A stretch of DNA of 15,815 nucleotides from an uncultured Cytophagaceae bacterium (GTDB taxonomy: Bacteria > Bacteroidota > Bacteroidia > Cytophagales > Spirosomataceae): the NCBI GenBank assembly GCA_903837305.1, contig CAILUB010000031.1, positions 1 through 15,815 of the forward strand, written 5' to 3'. Below, one piece after another: positions 7,353 through 14,053 of the stretch. A program made the position numbers and the translations under genes. Each line of letters opens with the position of its first letter. Within the stretch, counting starts at the first letter, position 1. The notes below the pieces were generated by a model. The model saw nothing but the letters and a program-made list of their open reading frames with translations, was not told the origin of the DNA and did not search any database.

Positions 7353-8236
7353 AAGAATTACCCCGCGGTTTTATTCCAGTAATGCTCACCCCTTTCCGCG
7401 CCGATTTGTCCGTGGATTATACGACCTTGCGGTTCTTGTGTGATTATTATATCGAGAAAGGTGCCGTGGGGCTATTCGCGAATTGCCTCTCGAGCGAGAT
7501 GTATGAATTGTCTACCGAGGAGCGTTTAACTGTTATAAAAACAGTGGTAGATCATACGGCTGGAAGGGTGCCAGTGGTGGCGACGGGGACTTTTGGTGGA
7601 GATATACAAGAGATGGCGTCTTTTTCAAACCAGGTATATGCCTTGGGGGTAGAGGCTGTTATCATTTTAAATAACCAATTTGTTACGGCAGAGGAATCAG
7701 ATGAAGTATTTTTGACTCGAATGAAGCAATGGATGGAATGGACGCCTGGCGTTCCTTTTGGCATTTATGAATGCCCTGTCCCCTATAAAAGATTGGTTTC
7801 GATTCCGGTCTTGCAAGCTCTTTTAACGTCTGGTCGCCTCTGTTACCACAAAGATACCTCGCTCGATATTGATCAAGTGAAAGCGAAGATTGAAGCTGGC
7901 GCAGGTGCGCGTTTCGGCGTTTATGATGCCTATATGGTTCATGCCAAAGCCTCCCTGGAAGCCGGCTCCATGGGCCTATCGTGTATTCAGGGGAATTTCT
8001 TTCCGGATTTAATTGCCGATTTCTGCTTGAGACCTTCCACCGATTTACAAGCCTTCCTGACGGAAAACATGGACCTGATGCATTCCGCCTATCCCACCAG
8101 CGCAAAATATGTGTTACAGAAACAAGGCTTTCCTATAAACCTGGCGACCAGAAGGAAGGTAGACCCACTAACGGAAGAACTGAAAGGAAAATTGGACCAA
8201 CTGCTCGCCTCGAGTAGTCAGTTTCGGACCGACTAA
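7349..8236 (+). CDS. DapA/NanA-family (class I) aldolase, substrate uncertain
   Basis: This 295-residue cytosolic protein is a (beta/alpha)8 barrel of the dihydrodipicolinate synthase/N-acetylneuraminate lyase superfamily, of normal length. The Schiff-base lysine is Lys168 (CYHKDTS) and the catalytic tyrosine is Tyr140 (GIYECPVPY). The N-terminal 'GFIPVMLTPF' and 'YELSTEER' segments are also typical. The loop that binds the pyruvate carboxylate, GGSTGE in E. coli NanA, reads NCLSSE (45-50) here, so one of the two hydroxyl residues is replaced by Leu and the glycines are gone. That argues against a textbook DapA or NanA and for a related 2-keto acid lyase. It overlaps the symporter gene by 4 bases and the sialidase-like gene is first in the operon, so it probably degrades the imported compound. 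The 3' end overlaps the stop of the convergent DinB-type gene by 4 bases. Confidence 0.83.
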   Translation: MKELPRGFIPVMLTPFRADLSVDYTTLRFLCDYYIEKGAVGLFANCLSSEMYELSTEERLTVIKTVVDHTAGRVPVVATGTFGGDIQEMASFSNQVYALGVEAVIILNNQFVTAEESDEVFLTRMKQWMEWTPGVPFGIYECPVPYKRLVSIPVLQALLTSGRLCYHKDTSLDIDQVKAKIEAGAGARFGVYDAYMVHAKASLEAGSMGLSCIQGNFFPDLIADFCLRPSTDLQAFLTENMDLMHSAYPTSAKYVLQKQGFPINLATRRKVDPLTEELKGKLDQLLASSSQFRTD

Positions 8237-8691
8237 ATCCCTTTCCCATATTTATTGATTAACGCAATTTGTCCAGCATGATAAGCCGTGTGCGAAACAA
8301 TTCTGCCTAGAGCTTCCGCTTTCGTCTTTGTGCCAAACTCCTTCGTAGTAATTACTTCCGACCAAGCCGAATCAGGCTGTGCGACTAATGTCGTGTGCAA
8401 AACCGAATACGACTCTTCCACATAAGCTAACAAACTTGCTAAGTCCGTCCATTCTCCCGAATCGTGGCCTGATATAACGGTTTTGGCAGTCACATGCACT
8501 TCCGAATTCCCGAATACATTCTTCGAAAACAATAATTCAACATCCCCTATGTGGCGTATTAAAAAACCGACCGAATTAGGCGATTCGCCTAAATGCTTGC
8601 TTAGGTCCTCAGAATGCAAGGTTTTCAATTGATTTGAAAATCGCGTGCGAGCCTCGACCCATAGTGTGACAAAGTGCAGTGTTGTTTCCAT
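8233..8691 (-). CDS. DinB-like putative metal-dependent hydrolase/transferase
   Basis: The 152-residue cytosolic protein has the DinB/YfiT four-helix-bundle pattern. A histidine in the second helix (His47, FLIRHIGDVE) and the C-terminal pair His134 and His138 (IVSHTAYHAGQIALI) give the usual three-histidine metal site. 'WTDLASLLAYVEESYSVLHTTL' forms the third helix. Members include bacillithiol and mycothiol transferases and many uncharacterised stress-related enzymes; nothing here picks a substrate. The gene stands alone, convergent with the aldolase (stops overlap as CTAA, 8233-8236) and divergent from the lipoprotein gene at 8855. The ATG at 8689-8691 is the first start in frame and gives the standard family length. 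Confidence 0.82.
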   Translation of the reverse strand: METTLHFVTLWVEARTRFSNQLKTLHSEDLSKHLGESPNSVGFLIRHIGDVELLFSKNVFGNSEVHVTAKTVISGHDSGEWTDLASLLAYVEESYSVLHTTLVAQPDSAWSEVITTKEFGTKTKAEALGRIVSHTAYHAGQIALINKYGKGI

Positions 8692-8749
8692 TCTGCAATG
8701 TACTCATTTAAGGATATAGCTGCGAAACCCATGATCCGGTTCCTAAATA

Positions 8750-8774
8750 TGTTCCCAAATCCGTAAAGGGAACA
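8750..8774. promoter_or_regulatory. 25-bp palindromic site, copy 2 (TGTTCCC-N11-GGGAACA)
   Basis: The arms here are 7 bases and perfect: TGTTCCC (8750-8756) and GGGAACA (8768-8774), around AAATCCGTAAA. It matches copy 1 at 22 of 25 positions, including the off-centre AATCCG core. It lies 80 bases before the ATG of the lipoprotein gene 8855 and 58 bases before that of the divergent DinB-type gene. A terminator is not needed between divergent genes, which supports a role as a protein-binding site. A further half-site-like GGTTCC lies at 8738-8743. Confidence 0.65.
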
Positions 8775-8824
8775 AGTGCGCAAGGCTAATCCGGTGTGAG
8801 GGGATTTATTTCCTTTTTCTTTGG

Positions 8825-8832
8825 CAAAACTA
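8825..8832 (-). promoter_or_regulatory. Possible -7 box (TAGTTTTG on the minus strand)
   Basis: CAAAACTA on the plus strand reads TAGTTTTG on the minus strand, a full match to the Bacteroidota -7 consensus TAnnTTTG, with TTTG (8852-8849) 16 bases upstream as a possible -33 element. It would make a leader of about 130 bases for the DinB-type gene that runs through palindrome copy 2. The spacing is slightly short and the region is AT-rich, so this is weak. For the plus-strand lipoprotein only a 7/8 match (TTTCTTTG, 8816-8823) is visible. Confidence 0.28.
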
Positions 8833-8854
8833 TTAACCCCTTAACAACCAAAAA

Positions 8855-9361
8855 ATGAAAAAAATCATTCTATTATTCGCTCTTGCGGGAAGCATTTTCG
8901 CTTGTACTAAAAAAGAAGAAGGCGCAGCATCTGCTGGCGCAAAAGGCCAAAACGGCATCGCTATTGACAGCTCTGCCAATACAGATTTAGTTAGAAAGGC
9001 GATAGCTGCATTTGAATCTGGAGATACAGCAACCTATCGTTCTACTTATTCCGCTGATGCTATATTTCACGATAACTTAGATTCAATGGGTATCGATGGA
9101 AATATGAGTATTTTTAAAGTATTAGCTGATAAAGGAATTAAGGTTAGTATTGAAGTGGGCCCGGTTTGGGAAAATCAATTCGATAAGCCTGATGCAAAAG
9201 GTTATACTAATTTCGTGATGGGTTACACTACTTTTACCTACACGAAAGGTGACAAAACAGCTAAAACGGTAATTTTCGCAGTTGATGCGATTAAAGATGG
9301 TAAGCAAGCTGAAGAATGGTTAGTTTATGACAAGACCGCTTTTGCTGAATTAATTAAATAA
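8855..9361 (+). CDS. NTF2/SnoaL-like lipoprotein, second in the window
   Basis: The 168-residue product begins with a lipoprotein signal peptide: MKKIILLFALAGS and lipobox IFAC with the lipidated cysteine at residue 17, then a charged/Ala-Gly linker. The domain from about residue 42 to the end looks like an NTF2/SnoaL cone: a helix 'DLVRKAIAAFESGDTATYRSTYSADAIFHDN', a 'SIFKVLADKG' helix and long strands ending 'QAEEWLVYDKTAF'. The '(A)DAIFHDN' and 'GD...Y...Y..DA' features are typical of SnoaL-like families. No enzyme activity can be assigned. It shares fold class, length, lipobox position and an upstream palindrome with the lipoprotein at 1182-1724, although the two are only weakly similar in sequence. 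It is monocistronic and closed by a strong terminator. Confidence 0.78.
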   Translation: MKKIILLFALAGSIFACTKKEEGAASAGAKGQNGIAIDSSANTDLVRKAIAAFESGDTATYRSTYSADAIFHDNLDSMGIDGNMSIFKVLADKGIKVSIEVGPVWENQFDKPDAKGYTNFVMGYTTFTYTKGDKTAKTVIFAVDAIKDGKQAEEWLVYDKTAFAELIK

Positions 9362-9365
9362 ATAG

Positions 9366-9398
9366 AATGGCGCAGAGTTATCACTCTGCGCCATTTTT
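9366..9398 (+). terminator. Strong rho-independent terminator
   Basis: AATGGCGCAGAGT (9366-9378) pairs perfectly with ACTCTGCGCCATT (9383-9395) over 13 base pairs with a 4-base TATC loop, followed by a run of five T (9394-9398). It begins 4 bases after the lipoprotein stop. It may also stop minus-strand transcription arriving from the ChaN-like gene, though the T-run on that side is broken. The remaining bases up to 9459 show nothing definite. Confidence 0.92.
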
Positions 9399-9459
9399 AT
9401 TTTCTGCAATTTAGGGGGATATCGAATCCGAAGTATCATCGCCCTGCCTAGACAACTAA

Positions 9460-10308
9460 TTAATAAGTCCCCGTCATGTCTTCCTCTACGCAGATGATGT
9501 AATCCGCTTTTAAAAGATGCTCTGGAAGCAGGGAATCAATATTTTTTTGTGAAACGGTGGCGATGGTTGCGATCTTGATATCAGCTTTTGAGCGCTTTAA
9601 ATACCAAGAAATTCCTTCGTAATATTCCGAGTGATAGGAACCGTTATAGTGGATGAATAGAGATCCTGGATTCCAATTTGTGAATAGAAAATGAGCCATC
9701 GTCGCATCCTTCAAGGCCTGCGCTTTGGGCATATTAGGTGAAGTATGTTCGCCCATCATTTTTAACATTTTTTGATAGCCGGGAAGATTCGCATCGTAAG
9801 CGATCGGCATAGGCGCGACCCAGGATTTTTCCTCTGAAGTCAAATTTGCTAAACTTTCAAATCCTCCACGCGCCACTTGACTCGCAAATTTTCGAGGCAC
9901 ATTGGTGGCGATGAAAGGCAGGTTTTTCTCTTTAGCAAAATGAACTAAAGGAGCATAATCCGTTTTGTAATTCTTCCAAAGACGAGCCGACGAATCCAAA
10001 CCCTTCGCTGTGATTTTTCCCTGCAAATAGTTAGTTAAAGCGCCCTGATTATCCCGTTCAAACATCTCCGCACCTAAAACCAACTGACGCTGTTCCGCCA
10101 AGGCTTGCGTAATTTCTAATTCTAACCAATGGCTGATTGGATTATTATGTAACTCCCCTATTAATACCACATCTTGCTGACGAAGATCCTTGAGCATCTT
10201 TGCATAGGTGACCTTTTTGCCTTTAGCGTTATACAACACATAGGCCGGCTTATCGAAGGCCTGCAAAGAAAACGAAAATAGAAGGAAGAGGGAGAATAGC
10301 TTTATCAT
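9460..10308 (-). CDS. ChaN-like haem-binding/iron-regulated protein family
   Basis: The 282-residue product has a signal peptide (MIKLFSLFLLFSFSLQA) and a ChaN domain of the EreA/ChaN/TraB superfamily. Visible motifs are GELHNN (51-56), EMFERD (81-86), NVPRK (136-140) and HYNGSYHSEYY (220-230). In Campylobacter jejuni ChaN these regions form a cofacial haem-binding pocket and the protein is an outer-membrane lipoprotein. Here the signal peptide has no lipobox cysteine, so the mature protein should be soluble in the periplasm or anchored some other way. The superfamily is related to proteases of the Tiki type, so an enzymatic role cannot be excluded. It lies 24 bases after the TetR-type gene on the same strand and is probably cotranscribed with it, which links it to regulation of the divergent export operon. 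Confidence 0.82.
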   Translation of the reverse strand: MIKLFSLFLLFSFSLQAFDKPAYVLYNAKGKKVTYAKMLKDLRQQDVVLIGELHNNPISHWLELEITQALAEQRQLVLGAEMFERDNQGALTNYLQGKITAKGLDSSARLWKNYKTDYAPLVHFAKEKNLPFIATNVPRKFASQVARGGFESLANLTSEEKSWVAPMPIAYDANLPGYQKMLKMMGEHTSPNMPKAQALKDATMAHFLFTNWNPGSLFIHYNGSYHSEYYEGISWYLKRSKADIKIATIATVSQKNIDSLLPEHLLKADYIICVEEDMTGTY

Positions 10309-10332
10309 GAGATAAAGCTAAAAAATTCTGGC

Positions 10333-11007
10333 TTATGCCTGCAAGGATTTAAACAATAAATCCTTCAAATAACGCGCCACAAATTCTGTCTTATTCTTTT
10401 TTCCAGCATCCGTTAATTTAGGCAGGTGCTGACTGAAAAACAGCTGCGAATGCGCGGTTTCGATTAGTGTGCTGCTCAATGAATGAGGAAATTCGTAGGC
10501 GGGATTGTGTGATTGAATCAACTCAGAGATACGCGCACAAAGGTCTTTATAGGGCTTAAATACGGCATTCTCATTGATTTCTTTGACTTCCTTCACCAGG
10601 TAGACTTTGCTGCTTTCGGTAATCACAATTTGGTGTAAAAACTGTTTATTATAATCCGCCTGACCTTCGCTCTCCTCCAAAGGATGGGTTAACAATTCGA
10701 CAAGGCGTTCCAACTTTGCTTTCGAATTAGCCAATGGCTGCAACTGAAACACCACCAAGTATTCCATGTAGGACCAATACCAATTCAAGATGTACAACAA
10801 CATACGGTGTTTATTCTCAAAATAGCGGTAGATCGACGCTTCAGTCGTGTTCATTTCCTTCGCTAATTTCTTGAAAGTAAAATGCTCAAAACCCAAGGTA
10901 TGAATTAGGTCAATTGCATTTTTCACAATCTGCTTTCCTAATTCTGTACTTTCTGGGTCCCGTAAATAGATCTTTTCGTTAACTTTAAAACTTAGTGAAT
11001 AATCCAT
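10333..11007 (-). CDS. TetR/AcrR-family transcriptional regulator
   Basis: The product from the ATG at 11007 is 224 residues. The N-terminal part has the TetR helix-turn-helix: a leading helix 'GKQIVKNAIDLIHTLGFEHFTFKKLAKEM' and recognition segment 'NTTEASIYRYFENKHRML', the classic T-x-(A/G)-S-(I/L)-Y-x-(Y/H)-F-x-(N/S)-K signature. The rest is an all-helical ligand/dimerisation domain with several Trp/Tyr residues (LNWYWSYMEYLVVF). The frame is open 8 codons further to a TTG at 11031, but that TTG lies inside the gene's own -7 promoter box (11036-11029), so the ATG is the right start. The gene is divergent from the ABC-HlyD-TolC operon. By analogy with other TetR regulators next to exporters, it is expected to repress that operon and respond to a transported or toxic ligand. 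Confidence 0.85.
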   Translation of the reverse strand: MDYSLSFKVNEKIYLRDPESTELGKQIVKNAIDLIHTLGFEHFTFKKLAKEMNTTEASIYRYFENKHRMLLYILNWYWSYMEYLVVFQLQPLANSKAKLERLVELLTHPLEESEGQADYNKQFLHQIVITESSKVYLVKEVKEINENAVFKPYKDLCARISELIQSHNPAYEFPHSLSSTLIETAHSQLFFSQHLPKLTDAGKKNKTEFVARYLKDLLFKSLQA

Positions 11008-11028
11008 TGTTATACCTGTTGAACAAAA

Positions 11029-11058
11029 CAAAGTTAGTAATGGAATTACTACCGCAAA
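11029..11058 (-). promoter_or_regulatory. Promoter of the TetR-type gene
   Basis: On the minus strand TTTG (11058-11055) is followed after 18 bases by TAACTTTG (11036-11029). This fits the Bacteroidota housekeeping promoter, TTTG/TTG then 17-23 bases then TAnnTTTG. The -7 box ends 21 bases before the ATG at 11007, leaving a short leader. Confidence 0.65.
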
Positions 11059-11079
11059 AGATATTTTAACAATTATTAA

Positions 11080-11096
11080 TAATAGTATTACTATTA
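11080..11096. promoter_or_regulatory. 17-bp palindromic operator candidate for the TetR-type regulator
   Basis: TAATAGTA (11080-11087) and TACTATTA (11089-11096) form a perfect inverted repeat around one central T. An overlapping palindrome ATTATTAATAAT covers 11072-11083. The site ends 16 bases before the -7 box of the export operon, so it lies on the expected -33 region, where a bound repressor would block the polymerase. A size of 15-17 bp is usual for TetR operators. The region is AT-rich, so chance symmetry is possible. Confidence 0.55.
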
Positions 11097-11112
11097 ATCA
11101 AAAAAGTATATT

Positions 11113-11120
11113 TAGTTTTG
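11113..11120 (+). promoter_or_regulatory. -7 promoter box of the ABC-HlyD-TolC operon
   Basis: TAGTTTTG matches the TAnnTTTG consensus completely and ends 19 bases before the ATG at 11140. No TTG is present at the usual -33 distance (about 11088-11093 reads TTACTA), so the promoter may be weak or depend on a regulator. Confidence 0.5.
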
Positions 11121-11139
11121 CAATTGAAAAATAGACGAC

Positions 11140-12768
11140 ATGCAAAAGATAAGTCCGCTAAAGAGAATTCAATCCCTGATAAAAGATCACGATAAGGAAA
11201 TCCGATCGATTTATTTATTCTCTGTATTAGGTGGAATTGTAAATCTAAGTTTGCCCTTAGGCGTGCAGACCATCATCGGATTAGTAATGGGTGCCACGAT
11301 GGTCACTTCGATTTATGTGTTGATCTTTTTAGTCGTATTAGGCGTGTTTTTGATGGGTTTGTTCCAAATCAACCAGATGAAAATCATCGAGTCGATTCAA
11401 CAGAAAATCTTCGCCCATTATGCCTATGATTTCGCTGATAAGATCCCACAATTGGATCTAAAGCATATGGATAAATACCATATACCGGAGAAGGTTAATC
11501 GTTTTTTTGACACCTTAAATATCCAAAAAGGCTTCGCAAAACTACTACTAGATATCCCGGTCGCGACTGTTCAAATTGTCTTTGGCATTATCCTATTATC
11601 ACTTTACCATCCCTTATTTATCATATTAGGCATCATCTTATTACTACTTCTAGCCTTGATTTTGTATTATACTTCTAAAAAAGGAATCGAAACAAGCATC
11701 GAGGAATCGAACTATAAGTATGGGGTGGCTGGATTTTTTGGAGAAATTGCCCGCACCATTAAAACGTTTAAGTTTAGCCAAGGTTCTGATTTAAACTTAA
11801 TCCGTACCGATGAAAATGTGATGGGGTATTTAGGTGCTCGCACAAAGCATTTTCACGTGCTTTTATTTCAATACAAATCGCTCTTGTTTTTCAAGGTTGC
11901 CCTAACTACGCTGATGTTAACCTTGGGTTCGTATTTATTAATTAACCAACAATTAAACGTAGGGGAATTTGTCGCGGCAGAAATTGTCATCATGTTAGTC
12001 ATTGGGGCAGTGGAGAAACTAATTACAAGCTTAGATAGTGCCTATGATGTGATCACTGGTTTAGAGAAATTAGCTTCTGTTACGGATAATCCATTAGAGA
12101 CTAGTGGAGATTTAGTGCTTAATTCTGGCATAGGCTTAGAGATCGAAATGAAGAATTTCAGCTTTGAATTCGAGCCAGGTAAACCTGTTTTACATTCGAT
12201 TAATCTTCACATTGAACCAGGAGAAAAGATCCAACTTTCAGGGCCAGCGGGTTCAGGGAAGTCGATCTTAATGCGTGTGCTTACCGGAAATTATATTGAC
12301 TTTAAAGGGACGCTATTAATCAATAAGGTTCCAATCAAAAACTACAATCTACAAAGCCTTCGAAAACATACCGGAATATTGCTCCAAAATCAGGAGATCT
12401 TTGATGGTTCAGTATGGGAAAATATCAGTTTGGGGAATAAAGAAATTAGCCCTTCCTTAATATTAGCCACTGCCGATAAATTAGGGTTTGCCGATTTTCT
12501 GAATCACTTCCCACTCGGTTTTGATACAGAGATTGAACCTTTAGGTAAAAAGACTCCCCAAACGATTGTGAAGAAAATTTTATTACTTCGTGCACTTTGT
12601 GGGAATCGAAAATTACTCATTTTAGAGAACCCTTGGAATGGTTTAGAGCCTAGTCTGGCTGGTCTTATTCAAACTTATTTGAAAAACCAATCTGCGACGG
12701 TTATTATATCCACAAACGAGGGAGCCTTTTTTGATAAAAAAATAGAGATCAACAATGGAAAAGTTTAA
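11140..12768 (+). CDS. ABC transporter (fused membrane and ATPase domains) with degenerate catalytic motifs
   Basis: The 542-residue protein is an ABC half-transporter of the type I secretion kind without a peptidase domain. Six membrane segments fill about residues 22-295, and the nucleotide-binding domain about 335-542. Walker A is intact (GPAGSGKS, 368-375) and the Q-loop is present (LLQNQEIFDGSVWENI, Gln416). The other ATPase motifs are not normal: the LSGGQ signature position reads TPQTI (about 472-476), Walker B ends LLILEN instead of LLILDE (Asp to Glu496, catalytic Glu to Asn497), and the switch histidine is Asn526 (IISTNEG). The domain should bind ATP but hydrolyse it poorly. It is first in an operon with HlyD- and TolC-type genes, overlapping the former by 14 bases, so it is the inner-membrane part of a tripartite exporter. 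The exported substrate is unknown and no toxin-like gene is adjacent. Confidence 0.88.
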   Translation: MQKISPLKRIQSLIKDHDKEIRSIYLFSVLGGIVNLSLPLGVQTIIGLVMGATMVTSIYVLIFLVVLGVFLMGLFQINQMKIIESIQQKIFAHYAYDFADKIPQLDLKHMDKYHIPEKVNRFFDTLNIQKGFAKLLLDIPVATVQIVFGIILLSLYHPLFIILGIILLLLLALILYYTSKKGIETSIEESNYKYGVAGFFGEIARTIKTFKFSQGSDLNLIRTDENVMGYLGARTKHFHVLLFQYKSLLFFKVALTTLMLTLGSYLLINQQLNVGEFVAAEIVIMLVIGAVEKLITSLDSAYDVITGLEKLASVTDNPLETSGDLVLNSGIGLEIEMKNFSFEFEPGKPVLHSINLHIEPGEKIQLSGPAGSGKSILMRVLTGNYIDFKGTLLINKVPIKNYNLQSLRKHTGILLQNQEIFDGSVWENISLGNKEISPSLILATADKLGFADFLNHFPLGFDTEIEPLGKKTPQTIVKKILLLRALCGNRKLLILENPWNGLEPSLAGLIQTYLKNQSATVIISTNEGAFFDKKIEINNGKV

Positions 12769-14053
12769 GTCATTTAATCAGATTTACCTACGCGGTAAAG
12801 GGCCAGCTACGAGACCTTGGTTAATCGGACTAGGACTTATTATTTTTGGAATTCTTTTCTTGCCCTGGACGCAAAATATTAGGTCTAAAGGACAAATTAC
12901 TAGTCTTTACCAAGAGCAAAAACCGCAAAAAATCTATAGCCCCATTGCAGGTAAAATAGCACGTTGGTGGGTGAAAGAGGGCGACTTTGTAGAGCAGGGT
13001 GACACCTTAGCTAAAATCACCGAGATCAAGGCTGAGTATCTAGATCCGAAGTTGATCCTACGAACTCAAGAGCAGTTAAATGCGAAAAAGGGAACGGTTA
13101 CTTACTACGAACAAAAAGTCCAAGCGACAGAAGATCAAATTAACAATTTAGGTACGTCCAAAACCTTAAAGCAGGACCAGTTAAAAAATAAGATAACGGC
13201 CTTACAACAAAAGTTAACAGGAGAGAAAGCCGAACTAGAAGCGGCTTCGAATGAATACAACTTAGTGAAAGACCAGTTTGAACGTAACCAAAAAATGTTT
13301 GCTAAAGGTTTGATTTCGCAGACGCAATTCCAACAAAGAAATGCATCGATGCAGAACTCTTTGGCGAAAAAAACCACCTCAGAAAACAAGGTAAATCAAA
13401 CCCTGCAAGAGATTCAAAATACGAAAATTGAATTGCGCGGAGTGGATCAAGAATACAGTGAGAAAATGAACAAAGCGGAGGGAGAGAAATTCCAAAGTTT
13501 AGGGATGATCGAAACCGGAAAGGGAGAAATCGCAAAGCTGGAAAACCAAGTAGCTAGTTACACGATTCGAGATGGAATGTACTACATCTTAGCTCCACAA
13601 AGTGGTCAAGTAATTAATGCGAAAAAATCGGGTATCGGTGAGATTCTAAAGGATGGAGAAGAGCTTCTAATCATCGTTCCTCAGAATACAAATTATGCGG
13701 TAGAGATGTATGTTAGACCCGTCGATTTGCCTCTGGTTTCGCCTGGACAAGATGTACGGTTTATTTTTGATGGTTTCCCTGCGATTATTTTTGCGGGTGG
13801 ATGGCCAGACCAAAGCTTTGGAACCTTCCCTGGAAAGATTAGAGCCGTGGAAAATAACATCGATGAGAATGGGATGTTCCGCGTGATTGTGGTGGAAAAT
13901 CCAAAAGACAAAAAGTGGCCTAAGCAAATCAAAATGGGTGCAGGGGCGCAAGGAATTGCCTTGTTAAATGATGTGCCACTTTGGTACGAGTTATGGCGAA
14001 ATATCAATGGATTCCCAGCTGATTTTTATACGGTAGAAAAGGATGAAAAATAG
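12755..14053 (+). CDS. HlyD-family membrane fusion (periplasmic adaptor) protein
   Basis: The 432-residue product has one N-terminal membrane anchor (about residues 21-40, PWLIGLGLIIFGILFLPW). The first half of a lipoyl/biotinyl-like domain follows at about 58-95 (YSPIAGKIARWWVKEGDFVEQGDTL), then a long coiled-coil hairpin at about 100-270 rich in Gln, Lys and Glu. The second lipoyl half is at about 272-300 (ILAPQSGQVINAKKSG), and the beta-barrel region 'VEMYVRPVDLPLVSPGQDVRFIFDGFP' comes after it. This is the normal order for HlyD adaptors that bridge an inner-membrane ABC protein to a TolC channel. The long hairpin fits type I secretion better than the shorter RND adaptors. The start overlaps the ABC gene by 14 bases and the end overlaps the TolC gene by 11 bases, so all three are translationally linked. 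Confidence 0.9.
   Translation: MEKFKSFNQIYLRGKGPATRPWLIGLGLIIFGILFLPWTQNIRSKGQITSLYQEQKPQKIYSPIAGKIARWWVKEGDFVEQGDTLAKITEIKAEYLDPKLILRTQEQLNAKKGTVTYYEQKVQATEDQINNLGTSKTLKQDQLKNKITALQQKLTGEKAELEAASNEYNLVKDQFERNQKMFAKGLISQTQFQQRNASMQNSLAKKTTSENKVNQTLQEIQNTKIELRGVDQEYSEKMNKAEGEKFQSLGMIETGKGEIAKLENQVASYTIRDGMYYILAPQSGQVINAKKSGIGEILKDGEELLIIVPQNTNYAVEMYVRPVDLPLVSPGQDVRFIFDGFPAIIFAGGWPDQSFGTFPGKIRAVENNIDENGMFRVIVVENPKDKKWPKQIKMGAGAQGIALLNDVPLWYELWRNINGFPADFYTVEKDEK

Noticed and set aside
7683..8105. 140-codon open frame antisense to the aldolase gene
   Set aside because: It lies wholly inside a gene with clear catalytic residues, has no family features and an Arg/Pro-rich random composition.
5856..8236. 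Complete sialic acid catabolic (nan) cluster
   Set aside because: No nanE, nanK, nagA or nagB genes are present, the sialidase-like protein lacks the RIP arginine and the aldolase loop is altered; gene symbols were not assigned.
11007..11031. TTG start giving an 8-residue longer TetR-type protein
   Set aside because: The TTG lies within the TAACTTTG promoter box at 11036-11029, and the ATG at 11007 gives a normal TetR N-terminus.
11072..11096. AT-rich palindromes as a Fur box for the ChaN-like gene
   Set aside because: The 7-1-7 symmetry is present, but the bases do not resemble the GATAATGATAATCATTATC consensus, and the site lies closer to the export promoter.
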